Assembly (NCBI RefSeq): GCF_002776695.1
Contig: NZ_LFJC01000003.1
Coordinates: 4,152,145 to 4,216,144 of the forward strand
DNA length: 64,000 nucleotides
Direction of reading: 5' to 3'
DNA from: Bradyrhizobium nitroreducens
GTDB taxonomy: Bacteria; Pseudomonadota; Alphaproteobacteria; Rhizobiales; Xanthobacteraceae
In this document: positions 21,109 to 29,968 of the stretch, in pieces
Numbering within the stretch: the first letter of the stretch is position 1
Layout: every line of letters begins with the position of its first letter
Made by a program: the position numbers and the translations under genes
The notes under the pieces: generated by a model
What the model was told of the DNA's origin: nothing
Database searches by the model: none
What the model saw: the letters and a program-made list of their open reading frames with translations, nothing else

Positions 21109-21711
21109 ATGTCGGAAATTACCCTTTCCTCCATCACCACCGCCAAGGGCGACCTCTGGGTGTTCGGCTACGGCTCGCTGATGTGGCGGCCGGGCTTCGC
21201 GTTCGAGGAGCGCGTCCCGGCGCGGCTGGTCGGCGAGCATCGTGCGCTCTGCGTCTATTCCTTCGTACATCGCGGCACGCCGGAAAAGCCGGGCCTGGTG
21301 CTTGGGCTCGACCGCGGCGGCGCCTGCCGCGGCATCGCCTTCCGCGTCGCCGAGAAGAATCGCGCAGACGTTGTCGCTTACCTTCGGGCGCGAGAGCAGG
21401 TCACGTCGGTCTATCGCGAGGTGATGCGCTCGGTCTGGCTGGAGAACGATGCGCGGGCGCGCGTCTCCGCGCTCGCCTATGTCGTCGACCGCGGCCATGT
21501 TCAATATGCCGGCCGGCTCTCGCTCACCGAGCAGCACCGTCATGTCGTCCAGGGCCACGGCCAGTCGGGCGCCAACCGCGACTACGTCACCGCGACGGTG
21601 AAGGCGATCGAGGCCGAAGGCTTTCGCGATGCGCAACTGCATCAGCTTGCGACCATGCTGCATGGTGATGGGCATTCCCTGCACGCGCCGACGCCAGCCG
21701 AAGATCGCTAG
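21109..21711 (+). CDS. Gamma-glutamylcyclotransferase (ChaC-like)
   Basis: The 200-aa product carries the family signature VFGYGSLMW near its N-terminus, which binds the gamma-glutamyl group. It also has the ChaC-type segments GTPEKPGLVLGL and VYREVMRSVW, where a glutamate is catalytic in the family. It would cleave glutathione, releasing 5-oxoproline and Cys-Gly. The ATG at 21109 is chosen because the conserved domain starts soon after; a frame extending to 21010 has no conserved features. Its last 4 nt overlap the end of the convergent acyltransferase gene. Confidence 0.87.
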   Translation: MSEITLSSITTAKGDLWVFGYGSLMWRPGFAFEERVPARLVGEHRALCVYSFVHRGTPEKPGLVLGLDRGGACRGIAFRVAEKNRADVVAYLRAREQVTSVYREVMRSVWLENDARARVSALAYVVDRGHVQYAGRLSLTEQHRHVVQGHGQSGANRDYVTATVKAIEAEGFRDAQLHQLATMLHGDGHSLHAPTPAEDR

Positions 21712-22481
21712 CCCCCGGTCGGCGCGTAGCTCGGCGCCGAGCCGATCAACTGCTCCTGCTCCTTGCGGCCCGCTTCGACGAGACGGCCGGTCGCATCCTC
21801 GATCGCCGTTTGCACGCGGGAGAGAAACTCGTCCTTCGGCAGGCCCGGCGGCAGTGGGGGGAGGAACTCCACCACCAGCGTGCCGGGATAGCGCATGAAG
21901 GTGCGGCGCGGCCAGAACAGGCCGGAGTTGAGCGCAATCGGCAGGCAAGGCACGCCGCAGGACGAATAGATCTGCGCAAAGCCGGTCTTGTAGTCGGGCG
22001 GAGCACCCGGCGCGCGGCGCGTGCCTTCCGGAAAGATGACGAGCTGTTTTCCGCCCCGTACCGCCTCACGCGCCCGCCGCGTCATGTCGAGCAACGCCTT
22101 CACGCCGGCATTGCGATCGATCGCGATCATCCCGGTCTTGACCAGGAACTGGCCGAACACCGGGATCTGCATCAGCTGGCGCTTGAGGATGAAGATCGGG
22201 CGGTTGAAGAAGCCGGGCAGCACGAACGTCTCCCAGAACGACTGGTGTTTCGCGACGATCACCAATGGTCCGGTCGGGATGTTCTCGACGCCGCGGAATT
22301 CCACCTTGATGTTGCAGATCACGCGCATCAGGACCAGCGTCGCCTTGGCCCACCATTGTGCGACCGTCAGCATCGCGCGCGGCGGCAATGCGAAGGTCGG
22401 CAGCGCCACGATCGCGAGGCACACCAGCACGGCATAGAACAGCACGTTGAACACGAGCGAGCGCAGGAAAACTGGGAACAT
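21708..22481 (-). CDS. 1-acyl-sn-glycerol-3-phosphate acyltransferase (PlsC-like)
   Basis: The 257-aa membrane protein has an N-terminal hydrophobic region (~1-30) and the acyltransferase blocks KHQSFWE and FPEGTRR. Block I reads H-X4-E rather than the usual H-X4-D. It should acylate lysophosphatidic acid to phosphatidic acid at the inner membrane. It lies 23 nt downstream of the ydcF-like gene on the same strand, so ftsE-ftsX-ydcF-plsC may form one transcript, though a long inverted repeat interrupts it. Confidence 0.9.
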   Translation of the reverse strand: MFPVFLRSLVFNVLFYAVLVCLAIVALPTFALPPRAMLTVAQWWAKATLVLMRVICNIKVEFRGVENIPTGPLVIVAKHQSFWETFVLPGFFNRPIFILKRQLMQIPVFGQFLVKTGMIAIDRNAGVKALLDMTRRAREAVRGGKQLVIFPEGTRRAPGAPPDYKTGFAQIYSSCGVPCLPIALNSGLFWPRRTFMRYPGTLVVEFLPPLPPGLPKDEFLSRVQTAIEDATGRLVEAGRKEQEQLIGSAPSYAPTGG

Positions 22482-22504
22482 CGAGGATCCGATTATTTTG
22501 CCGA

Positions 22505-23209
22505 TCAGTTGGCCTGGGCGGTGGCGGGCCGCCTCGGCTGCTGACCTGCAGGCTGCTCCGACATCTCGGGCGAAAGGTCAATCCCGAAATCCTCCAGCCG
22601 CACCCTGAGCTCGGCCGCGATGTACTTGACATATTCCAACAACAGCAGCCGCAGGGTGGAGGCCGAGGTCCACCACGGCTCCTCGCGCCATTTGTCACCG
22701 ACCACCGCGAACGGGATCAGAATCGTCTGCGGCATCGCATGCGAGAATTCCACCAGCGCACGCGGCATGTGGTAGTTCGAGGTGACCACGATCAGCGACT
22801 TGAACCGGCGCCCCTCGGCCCAGCGCCGCGCCTCCGCCGCGTTGCCGCGGGTCGAGAGCGCGGTGCGGTCGAGATCGACGCAACAGGTCATGAAGGACTG
22901 GTTCTCCGGCAGCGTCCGCGAGATGTCACTCGCCGTCGACGTCGGATGCACGCCGGAAATCAACAGCCGCTTGCCGTATCCGGCAGCGAGCAGCTCCATC
23001 GCATCCGACACCCGCGAGGAGCCGCCGGTCAGCACCACGATGCCGTCAGCCTTGCGGCTTGGCGCGATCTCGGCGCCGCGCAATTGCGACAGGAACGCGA
23101 TGAAGCCCGCCGCAGCGCCGACGAAGGCGAGCGCAATCGTCGACACGATTGTCGCGCGCAGCCAGCCGCGCGGCAGTTTCGGCGATCGATCGTCGGTCGG
23201 CGAGGTCAT
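22505..23209 (-). CDS. YdcF family protein (DUF218)
   Basis: The 234-aa protein has one N-terminal membrane segment (~residues 20-42) and a DUF218 domain. The domain shows IVVLTGGSSRVSDAMELL, KRLLISG, STRGNAAEARR and VVTSNYHMPRA. Members such as ElyC and SanA act in envelope or vancomycin-barrier homeostasis. The ATG at 23209 is used because the upstream in-frame extension consists of intergenic repeat sequence. It is located between ftsX and the acyltransferase. Confidence 0.85.
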   Translation of the reverse strand: MTSPTDDRSPKLPRGWLRATIVSTIALAFVGAAAGFIAFLSQLRGAEIAPSRKADGIVVLTGGSSRVSDAMELLAAGYGKRLLISGVHPTSTASDISRTLPENQSFMTCCVDLDRTALSTRGNAAEARRWAEGRRFKSLIVVTSNYHMPRALVEFSHAMPQTILIPFAVVGDKWREEPWWTSASTLRLLLLEYVKYIAAELRVRLEDFGIDLSPEMSEQPAGQQPRRPATAQAN

Positions 23210-23280
23210 GTGATGTCGGTGATCCCTTCCCTGGGGTGATTTTAAAACGTTTTGAGGCGAAGTGGAGTCCGGTTTCTGAA

Positions 23281-23429
23281 CCCTCTCCCCTTGTGGGAGA
23301 GGGTGGCTCGCCGCGAAGCTGCGAGCCGGGTGAGGGGTTCTCTCCGCGCATTCACCTCGACATTTGTACGCGTGGACAGAACCCCTCATCCGGCGCTTCG
23401 CGCCACCTTCTCCCACAAGGGGAGAAGGG
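23281..23429. repeat. Long intergenic inverted repeat (CCCTCTCCCCTTGTGGGAG family)
   Basis: The left end forms a local hairpin (CCCTCTCCCC with GGGAGAGGG). It also pairs with the right end at 23406-23429 (CTTCTCCCACAAGGGGAG). Internal arms GGGTGAGGGGTTC and GAACCCCTCAT give a long stem. It lies between ftsX and ydcF. Similar elements are common in rhizobial genomes. When transcribed it would fold into a long structured RNA. Confidence 0.85.
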
Positions 23430-23438
23430 AAAAAAACC

Positions 23439-24407
23439 TCAATCCACATCGTTCAACGTCGCGAACAGCGTCTGGCGCGAGGCCACTGCGGTGATGGCGC
23501 CGATCAGCACGGCCTGGACCGCGAGCACGATGTAGCCCGAGGGCCGCAGCGAGAAGGTGCCGAGCAGCGCGGCGAACTGGTCGCCGACGGGGGTGCCGGA
23601 GAACCAGCCGGCGATCGACTCGGAGAAGCCGAACACCAGCATGGCGACGCCGCCGCCGATCACGCCACCCTCGAGGCCCAGCCGGAGGAAATGACGCAGG
23701 AAGTGGTTGGCGATGTAGCGATCGCCGGCGCCGACGAAATGCAGCACCTCCACGATCGGACGGTTCGCCGCCATGGCGCCGCGGGTCGCGAACGAGACCG
23801 AGATGATGGTGGCGACGATGACGAGGGCGAGGATGCCGAGGCCGGCAAGCACGGTGGCGTTGGTCATCGAGCGCATCCGCTCGATCCAGGCGCGGTGATC
23901 ATCGACGCTGGCGCTCGGCGCCACTTGCGTCACGCGGGCGCGCAGGGCGCCGAGATCGAGTTGCGTGCCGGGCTGCACGCGCGCGATGATCATGCGCGGC
24001 ACCGGCAGATCGTCCATCGACAGGCCGGTGCCGAGCCAGGGCTCGAGCAGCTTGCCGCTCTCCTCCCGGCTGAACGGCTTGACCTCGACGATGCCGGGCT
24101 GCGCGCGCATCGCCTCGGTCACGGCCGCGGTGTCGCGGTCGAGATCGCGCCCCGTTTGCGGGCGGACCTGAATGGTGATTTCGCTCGCGACGTCCGACTG
24201 CCATTCCGCGGCGGAGGCGCTGACCAGGAGCACCGTGCCCGTGGTCATCGACGCCAGGAAGGTCATGATGGCGACGACGGCAACCAGCGCACGGCCGTGG
24301 ATCGAGGCGCGCGGCACGATCGGCGACATGTTGCGCGCCCTGGCCGGAAGCTGCGGACGCTCCTGTCCGAGATCGACCAGCACGCCGCGCTCGTCGGTCC
24401 TATTCAT
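23439..24407 (-). CDS. ftsX: Cell division protein FtsX
   Basis: The 322-aa membrane protein has the FtsX plan. A cytoplasmic N-terminus precedes TM1 (~40-62) and a periplasmic loop of about 100 residues. Three C-terminal TM segments follow (~180-205, ~235-258, ~285-308). FtsEX links the divisome to periplasmic peptidoglycan hydrolases. The start overlaps the end of ftsE by 8 nt, as usual for this pair. Confidence 0.93.
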   Translation of the reverse strand: MNRTDERGVLVDLGQERPQLPARARNMSPIVPRASIHGRALVAVVAIMTFLASMTTGTVLLVSASAAEWQSDVASEITIQVRPQTGRDLDRDTAAVTEAMRAQPGIVEVKPFSREESGKLLEPWLGTGLSMDDLPVPRMIIARVQPGTQLDLGALRARVTQVAPSASVDDHRAWIERMRSMTNATVLAGLGILALVIVATIISVSFATRGAMAANRPIVEVLHFVGAGDRYIANHFLRHFLRLGLEGGVIGGGVAMLVFGFSESIAGWFSGTPVGDQFAALLGTFSLRPSGYIVLAVQAVLIGAITAVASRQTLFATLNDVD

Positions 24408-25059
24408 AGACGTGCAGCCGTCCCTGATGCAGCACGAGACGGCGGGCCTCGTATTGATCCATCAGGCCGATGTCGTGGGTGGCGATGATGACCGCGGTGC
24501 CTGACTTGTTGAGCTCGATGAAGAGCCGCAGCAGGCGGCGTCCGAGTGTCGGATCGACGCTGCCGGTCGGCTCGTCCGCAAGCAGCAGCTGCGGCCGCGA
24601 GATCACCGCGCGCGCGATCGCGGCGCGCTGCTTCTCGCCGCCCGACAGGATCGGCGGCAGCGCGTCCATGCGCTCGCCAAGCCCGACCCAGCGCAACAGA
24701 TCGATCACCTCCTTGCGATAGCTCGACTCGCTGCGCCCCATGACGCGGAACGGCAACGCGACATTCTCGTAGGTCGTCATATGGTCGAGCAGGCGGAAAT
24801 CCTGGAGCACGATGCCGATGCGCTTGCGCAGATCGGCGATCTCGTCCTTGCCGAGCTGCGAGATGTCGTGGCCGAACAGATTGACGAGGCCCCGCGTCGG
24901 CCGGTGCGACAGGAACAACAGGCGCAGCAGCGAGGTCTTGCCGGCACCCGACGGGCCGGTGAGGAACTGGAACGAATGCGCCGGGATCTGGAAACTGAGG
25001 TCGCGCAGGATCTCCGGCCCCAGACCGTAACGCAATCCGACATTTTCGAACCGAACCAA
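24400..25059 (-). CDS. ftsE: Cell division ATP-binding protein FtsE
   Basis: The 219-aa ABC ATPase has Walker A GPSGAGKT (35-42), the Q-loop in VLQDFRLL, signature LSGGE, Walker B LLLADEPTG and switch His in ATHD. It powers the FtsEX complex at the division site. I chose the TTG codon at 25059 because CGGAG precedes it with good spacing and the family begins with MVRFENV. An ATG at 25110 would add 17 residues but lacks a ribosome site. It is divergent from the zinc-ribbon gene. Confidence 0.93.
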   Translation of the reverse strand: MVRFENVGLRYGLGPEILRDLSFQIPAHSFQFLTGPSGAGKTSLLRLLFLSHRPTRGLVNLFGHDISQLGKDEIADLRKRIGIVLQDFRLLDHMTTYENVALPFRVMGRSESSYRKEVIDLLRWVGLGERMDALPPILSGGEKQRAAIARAVISRPQLLLADEPTGSVDPTLGRRLLRLFIELNKSGTAVIIATHDIGLMDQYEARRLVLHQGRLHVYE

Positions 25060-25262
25060 GTTCAGCTCCGTTCGAGAGGGGGCGCGGGTCGCATTGCTGC
25101 GCTCCGCCATGCGCGATCAACGGGTTTTGCCGCCGTTATGGTTTCCGGTTCGTTAACGGTCGGCCTGTAGCATATTTGGCAACATCCTGGCCGTCCCGTC
25201 CTTCCTGGCGGGTCATGGTCAAGACCTCGTTCAAGTCCCGGTTCATGCATCAAGGCTCGTCC

Positions 25263-26141
25263 ATGCATATCGTCTGCCCCCATTGTATGACATCCTACGC
25301 CATCAAGCTTGCGAGCCTGGGGGCGAACGGGCGGGCGGTCCGCTGTTCCCGTTGCAAGGAGACCTGGATCGCCCATGCCGAGGATGCCATCGAGGAGGCA
25401 TCCGTCCCGGCCATGGCGGCAGCCAGCCAGGCCGACGACCAATCCGATCTCGCCGAGCAGTGGAACTCCTACGCCAAGGACGAGAGCGCCACTGATACGC
25501 CCGTGGTCGATAGCCCCTCGATCGCCAGCGACTGGCCCGATGAAGAGGCCAAGGACACCGAGGACGAGTGGTCCGCGGCGGCCCGGGCGGCCGAGGAGGA
25601 GGTCGTCGGGGTGCAGCACCAGTCCTGGTTCCGCGGCCTGTTCAGCCGTCGCGGTGCACGGGTCAGCCGTCCGGTCGCCGCCACGCCCCCTAGAAAATCC
25701 TATTTCGGTCTGCCGACCGCCTGCGCCGCCATGGGCGCGCTGGTGCTGGCGCTGGTGATCTGGCGCGGCGACATGGTGCGGCTGCTGCCGCAGACGGCGG
25801 CGTTCTACAAGATGGTCGGGCTCGAGGTGAACCTGCGGGGCCTCGCCTTCAAGGACGTCAAGCTGTCCAGCGAGACCGTTGACGGTAAGCAGGTGCTGGT
25901 GATCGAGGGCATGATCGTCGGCGAGGGCAAGAAGCCGCTCGACATCCCGCGGCTGCGCTTCGCCGTGCGCGACGCACAAGGCGCGGAGATCTACGCCTGG
26001 AATACCGTGCTGGAGCAGACCGTGCTGCGGCCCGGCGAGCGCGCTTTCTTCCGCTCTCGCCTCGCCTCGCCGCCGCCAGAGGGCCGCAATATCGATGTCC
26101 GCTTCTTTAACCGGCGCGACATTGCCGGCGGCAGCGTATAA
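25263..26141 (+). CDS. MJ0042-type zinc-ribbon/DUF3426 membrane protein
   Basis: The 292-aa product starts with a zinc ribbon (MHIVCPHC-x17-CSRC), the MJ0042 motif. An acidic linker of about 120 residues follows, then one membrane segment (~155-178). A C-terminal DUF3426-like domain (~190-292) is predicted periplasmic. The ATG at 25263 lies directly before the zinc ribbon; earlier in-frame codons are not conserved. Function is unknown. Its place divergent from ftsEX and upstream of a receiver protein is typical of Rhizobiales. Confidence 0.85.
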   Translation: MHIVCPHCMTSYAIKLASLGANGRAVRCSRCKETWIAHAEDAIEEASVPAMAAASQADDQSDLAEQWNSYAKDESATDTPVVDSPSIASDWPDEEAKDTEDEWSAAARAAEEEVVGVQHQSWFRGLFSRRGARVSRPVAATPPRKSYFGLPTACAAMGALVLALVIWRGDMVRLLPQTAAFYKMVGLEVNLRGLAFKDVKLSSETVDGKQVLVIEGMIVGEGKKPLDIPRLRFAVRDAQGAEIYAWNTVLEQTVLRPGERAFFRSRLASPPPEGRNIDVRFFNRRDIAGGSV

Positions 26142-26190
26142 TCAGCTTGCACAGTCCTGCACGGGAAGGTTCGTCCCAAGAGTTGATCTG

Positions 26191-26565
26191 ATGCCTAAAA
26201 TCCTGATCGCCGACGACGAGGATTCGATGCGCCAGCTGGTGGCGCGCGCGATCGCCATGGACGGCCACCAGACCGTCACCGCGCAAGACGGCGCCGAGGC
26301 GCTGGAGATCCTGACCCGCGAGGACGGCGCCTTCGACCTCCTGCTCACCGACATCCAGATGCCTGTCATGGACGGTATTGCGCTCGCGCTTTCGGCCGCA
26401 CGCGATTTTCCCGATCTGACCATTCTCTTGATGACCGGCTTCGCCGACCAGCGCGAGCGCGCCTCGAATCTCAATGCGCTGGTGCACGACGTCGTGACGA
26501 AGCCGTTCTCGGTCGCCGACATCCGCACCGCCGTGGCGGACGCGCTGGCGGCGAAGAAGGGTTAG
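26191..26565 (+). CDS. Single-domain response regulator (receiver only)
   Basis: The 124-aa protein is a stand-alone REC domain. It has the acidic pocket ADDED near the N-terminus, a phospho-acceptor Asp in LLTDIQMPVMDG, the Thr in LLMTGFAD, and the Lys in VVTKPFS. CpdR and DivK are the known single-domain receivers in alphaproteobacteria. LLTDI-MP-MDGI-LA favours a CpdR-like protein, which would control ClpXP proteolysis in the cell cycle, but I am not certain. It lies 49 nt after the zinc-ribbon gene on the same strand. Confidence 0.85.
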   Translation: MPKILIADDEDSMRQLVARAIAMDGHQTVTAQDGAEALEILTREDGAFDLLLTDIQMPVMDGIALALSAARDFPDLTILLMTGFADQRERASNLNALVHDVVTKPFSVADIRTAVADALAAKKG

Positions 26566-26593
26566 TGGCGGGCGCCCTTAACCACACATACCG

Positions 26594-26701
26594 CTGTCAT
26601 GCCCCGGCTTGTCCGGGGCATCCAGTACGCCGCGGCCTATCGACTTAGTCACTGCTGTCTCTGGAATACTGGATCGCCCGGTCAAGGCCGGGCGATGACA
26701 G
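26594..26701. repeat. Intergenic inverted repeat (CTGTCATGCCCCGG family)
   Basis: CTGTCAT at the left end faces ATGACAG at the right (26694-26701). Internal GCCCCGGCTTGTCCGGGGC and GCCCGGTCAAGGCCGGGC are two strong local hairpins. It lies between convergent genes ending at 26565 and 26723. Confidence 0.8.
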
Positions 26702-26722
26702 TGAGCTTGTGGCGACTTCGCC

Positions 26723-27865
26723 TCAGAAATCCTTCAGCAGGCGCTCGATGTAATCGAGCTCGATCTGCGGGCGCGAGCTGTCGCCGAGGCGGCGGCGGAG
26801 CTCTTCGAGGATGCGGCGGACGCGCTGGGCGTCGATCTCGCCGGGAATCTTGACGGAGTAATCGTCGCTGAGATCGCGGCCGTGAAGCGGGCGCCCCAGC
26901 GGATCGGTCTGATTGCCGCCGCTCTGCTGACGGCCGGCGCGATTGCCGGGACCATCGCCCTGCCCGTCGCCATCGCCCTGCTGCATCGCCTCGGCCATCT
27001 TCTGCGCGCCCTTGCGCATGGCATCGAGAGCCTTGCCCTGCGAGTCCACGGCACCGTCGGCATTGCCCTCGCCGAGCTTCGAGCCGGCATCGCCCATGGC
27101 GCCATCGGCGGCGTCGAGACTGCCGTCGTCATCGCCCTGGTCGCCGTCCTGATCGCCGCTCTGGCCCGGATCGCCCTGCTGGCCTTTCTGACCCTGCTGG
27201 CCTTTCTGGCCCTTTTGTCCCTTCTGCGCGAGGCCGCGCTTGGCGAGCTCGTCCTGCAGCTTCTTCAGGCGGTCGCGCAGCGACTGCTGATCCTGCTGCA
27301 GGTCCGACATCGACTGGTCGCCCTGCTTGCCGCGCGAGCGGTCACGCCGAGAGTCCTGGCCCTGCTTGAACGTCTTGTCGCGCAATTGCTGCTGTTTGCG
27401 GATCATGTCGCTGAGTTCGTTCAGCGCCTGCTCCATCTCGCTCTCGCCGGATTGCCCGGGTTGCGCCATCTGGAGATTTTCCATGATCTGCGCGAGCTGC
27501 TCCAGCATGCGCTGGGCCGCCTCCTTATTGCCTTCGCGCGCGGCCTTCTCGATCTGCTTCAGCAACTCGTCGAGATCGCGTTGCGTGATGAAGTTGCGGT
27601 CCCGGCTGGAGGACTGACTCCGCTCCGTCGCCCGCTTGTATTCCTCGAGCTTCTGGATGGCGTCGGACTGGTTGCCGAGGCTCTTGCCGGATTCCTTCTG
27701 CCTGAGGCTGTCGCCGGACTCCTGCATCGCCTTCTCGGCGCTGTCGAGCAGCGCGTCGGGATCCTGATCCAGCTGGGCAACGGCCGGCGAGACACCGCCG
27801 AGCAGCAGAGCGAGGCAGGCGATCGACATCGCCTTCAAGACTGGCACGCGTGCTAGCTTCCGCAT
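26723..27865 (-). CDS. Secreted coiled-coil protein, C-terminal part of the TIGR02302/DUF4175 family
   Basis: The 380-aa product has a signal-peptide-like N-terminus (hydrophobic LKAMSIACLALLLGGVSPAVA). It then has long Q/E/K/R-rich helices (~35-220) likely to form coiled coils, and a GQKGQKGQQGQKG repeat near 215-235. An Asp/Gly-rich linker leads to a conserved end, PGEIDAQRVRRILEELRRRLGD. In other Rhizobiales this sequence is, as I recall, the C-terminal half of one TIGR02302 protein. Here it is in another frame and overlaps the preceding gene by 13 nt (ATGCGGAAGCTAG). It could be a natural split or an old frameshift. Confidence 0.75.
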   Translation of the reverse strand: MRKLARVPVLKAMSIACLALLLGGVSPAVAQLDQDPDALLDSAEKAMQESGDSLRQKESGKSLGNQSDAIQKLEEYKRATERSQSSSRDRNFITQRDLDELLKQIEKAAREGNKEAAQRMLEQLAQIMENLQMAQPGQSGESEMEQALNELSDMIRKQQQLRDKTFKQGQDSRRDRSRGKQGDQSMSDLQQDQQSLRDRLKKLQDELAKRGLAQKGQKGQKGQQGQKGQQGDPGQSGDQDGDQGDDDGSLDAADGAMGDAGSKLGEGNADGAVDSQGKALDAMRKGAQKMAEAMQQGDGDGQGDGPGNRAGRQQSGGNQTDPLGRPLHGRDLSDDYSVKIPGEIDAQRVRRILEELRRRLGDSSRPQIELDYIERLLKDF

Positions 27866-29790
27866 TTCCGGTCCCGCGTAAACTGGTTGGTCTTGTCGTC
27901 CCCCGCCTTGTTGGCCCGGTTGTTCGCCGACTTCCGATAGGCCTGAAGCTGCTCGCGCAACGCGTCCTGCTGCTGCGCCAGCTCTGCGAGCTGCTCGACC
28001 GTCGCGTGCTGGGTCTTCTGTCGCAGCTCGATCGCCTTGTCGAGGATGAGCTGGACCTCGGCCGGGAACGGCTGCCGCGGTCCGAGCGGATTCTGCTCGG
28101 CGCGCCGGGCGAGATCACGCACCTTGCCGGCCATGGCCTCACGAAGCTTCTGCGTCAGCACCTTCAGCTCGTCCTCGCTGGCGCCGCGGTCCAGCGCCGC
28201 CTTGAGCGCGTCCTGCGCCGAGCGCAGCGCGGCGTTGACGCTGCCGGCGACGCCGTCGTCCTCGATGGTGGTCGCGAAGGCCCACATGCTCGCCACGACA
28301 TTGCGCAGCGCGTCGTCGGTGCGGGCGGCTTCGAGCTGGGTGGCAAGGCTCCGGAGGCCGAGATAGCAGCCGGCATCCGGCGTGAACAATTCGGGTGCGA
28401 TCATCAGCGCGTCGAGCGCGGTGTAGACGTCCGAATTCTTGTTGGCATCGAGCGCGAGGATGCGGCGCTGCTCGATCAGCGCGCGCGCGAGCGAGTTGGT
28501 GAACAGACGCTCGGGCAGGCGCATGTTGAAGGGTTCGCTCCTGGCCTCGTTGCCGGCTTCGTCCTTGGCGGTGAGCGTCAGCGTGACGTCGGCGCCGGCA
28601 TAGGGATCTTCGCTAAGGTCCTTCACCGTCTGGCCGACTCCGTTGCGCGTGCGCGCATTCGGCAGCACCAGCGGGAATTTCGGCGGCTCGAACAAAGGCC
28701 GCGCCGCGGTCTTGCCGTCGGTCTCCTTGCCGCCGTCTTTGGCGTCGTTCGCGCGCAAGGCGATGTGCGCCTCCGCGCCGGTAACGCCGTAATCGTCCTC
28801 GATCTTGTAGGAGAGCTGAAGCCCGCCGCGCGCCTGGCGCTCGGGATCCTTGGCGAGCGAGATCGTCGGTGCACGGTCCGGGGTTGCCGCAAACGCCCAT
28901 TGCGGCTGGCCGGAGGGCGCACGGACATGCGCGGTGCCGTCGGCGGTGATGGTGAAGTGCTTCTCGTTGGTGCCCTTGGGCGCGGCCTCCGTGGGGGCAA
29001 CCTCCTTGAGGCCGCTGGAGACGACGACATCGAGAGCGCCGCCGGAGGAGCGCACGATCAGGGTCGAGCCGGCGGGAACGGCAAGCGGACCGGCGGCCGG
29101 CAGCGCGGCGGCCTCCTTGTTGGCGGCCGACAGGATGATCGGCGGCTTGCCGGTATAGAGCGGCGGGGTCACCCAGGCATCGACCCGAACATTGGCCGGC
29201 GCCAGCACGCCGTTCCAGTCGAAGGCAGCCCCGAGCCGCATCGCACGCTCGTCGCCGGCGGCGAAGAAGGTGGCGACCAGCAACACCATGACCAGCGCGC
29301 GCAGCGCCCAGGGATCATGCAACGCCAGCCGCGGATGCGGCAAACCGGCGCTGATGCGCTTGAGCGAGGCCAGCGTGCGCTCGCGCTGCGCCTGCCACAG
29401 CGCCTGCGCGACCGGATCCTGCGAGGACAGCGTATCCGTCAGCGTCGTGGCCGGGCGGTGTCGGATGCCGGAGCCGCGGTCGAGCCGGCCAAGTGCCTCC
29501 TCGCGGCTCGGCCAGCGGTAGCGAATCAGGGGTAACAGCGCGGCAATCGCAATGCCGGCGAAAATGAAAAGACCGATGGCACGGGCAATGAACGGCAGCG
29601 CCAGCCAGAGGCCGGCCCAGGACACCACCAGGAACAGCCCGACGACGGTCAGAAGCCGCGCCAGATGCGGCCAGGCACGCTCCCACGCGATGGCATAAAT
29701 GGCCCGATCGAGGGCCTGCGCCAGCTTCAGCCGCGACAGAGCGTCACTGTCGCGGGTCGGGTCTGACGGGTCGGGGGTGACGCCGTTCAA
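27853..29790 (-). CDS. DUF4175/TIGR02302 membrane protein, N-terminal part
   Basis: The 645-aa protein has two membrane segments near residues 45-90 and a third near 160-178. A beta-rich extracytoplasmic region follows (DAWVTPPLYTGKPPI, then Ig-like strands with EDDYGVTGAEA). The last ~150 residues are helical. This matches the DUF4175 family of alphaproteobacterial envelope proteins, whose function is not known. It ends where the secreted coiled-coil gene begins. A candidate EcfG-type promoter lies about 40 nt upstream of its start. Confidence 0.8.
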   Translation of the reverse strand: MNGVTPDPSDPTRDSDALSRLKLAQALDRAIYAIAWERAWPHLARLLTVVGLFLVVSWAGLWLALPFIARAIGLFIFAGIAIAALLPLIRYRWPSREEALGRLDRGSGIRHRPATTLTDTLSSQDPVAQALWQAQRERTLASLKRISAGLPHPRLALHDPWALRALVMVLLVATFFAAGDERAMRLGAAFDWNGVLAPANVRVDAWVTPPLYTGKPPIILSAANKEAAALPAAGPLAVPAGSTLIVRSSGGALDVVVSSGLKEVAPTEAAPKGTNEKHFTITADGTAHVRAPSGQPQWAFAATPDRAPTISLAKDPERQARGGLQLSYKIEDDYGVTGAEAHIALRANDAKDGGKETDGKTAARPLFEPPKFPLVLPNARTRNGVGQTVKDLSEDPYAGADVTLTLTAKDEAGNEARSEPFNMRLPERLFTNSLARALIEQRRILALDANKNSDVYTALDALMIAPELFTPDAGCYLGLRSLATQLEAARTDDALRNVVASMWAFATTIEDDGVAGSVNAALRSAQDALKAALDRGASEDELKVLTQKLREAMAGKVRDLARRAEQNPLGPRQPFPAEVQLILDKAIELRQKTQHATVEQLAELAQQQDALREQLQAYRKSANNRANKAGDDKTNQFTRDRKCGS

Positions 29791-29829
29791 TCAACTCTCC
29801 AGGTTGCCCGGTCGAGGGGAGCCTATCAC

Positions 29830-29855
29830 AACGGCAGCACTGAGGCATCCGTTCC
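29830..29855 (-). promoter_or_regulatory. EcfG (general stress sigma factor)-like promoter
   Basis: On the minus strand GGAAC (29851-29855) and CGTT (29830-29833) are separated by 17 bp, the alphaproteobacterial EcfG consensus. Transcription would start about 30 nt before the DUF4175 start codon. Roughly one such match is expected by chance in a window this size, so it is a candidate only. Confidence 0.4.
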
Positions 29856-29968
29856 GGTACGGGAGACACCCCTTTTCCCGCATAACACGAGGACGTGACT
29901 GGCCCCGCCCGACCCCGTAATTTCCGCGCGCCACCCAAGGGAAATGCAGGGAAAGCAGAGGGAACGCC

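Noticed and set aside
23209..23449. N-terminal extension of the YdcF protein and a small gene in the repeat
   Set aside because: The extra 80 residues come from the intergenic inverted repeat; the conserved protein with its membrane segment starts at 23209.
27850..29535. A 561-codon plus-strand frame opposite the DUF4175 gene
   Set aside because: It is a shadow frame; the minus-strand protein has membrane segments and family features.
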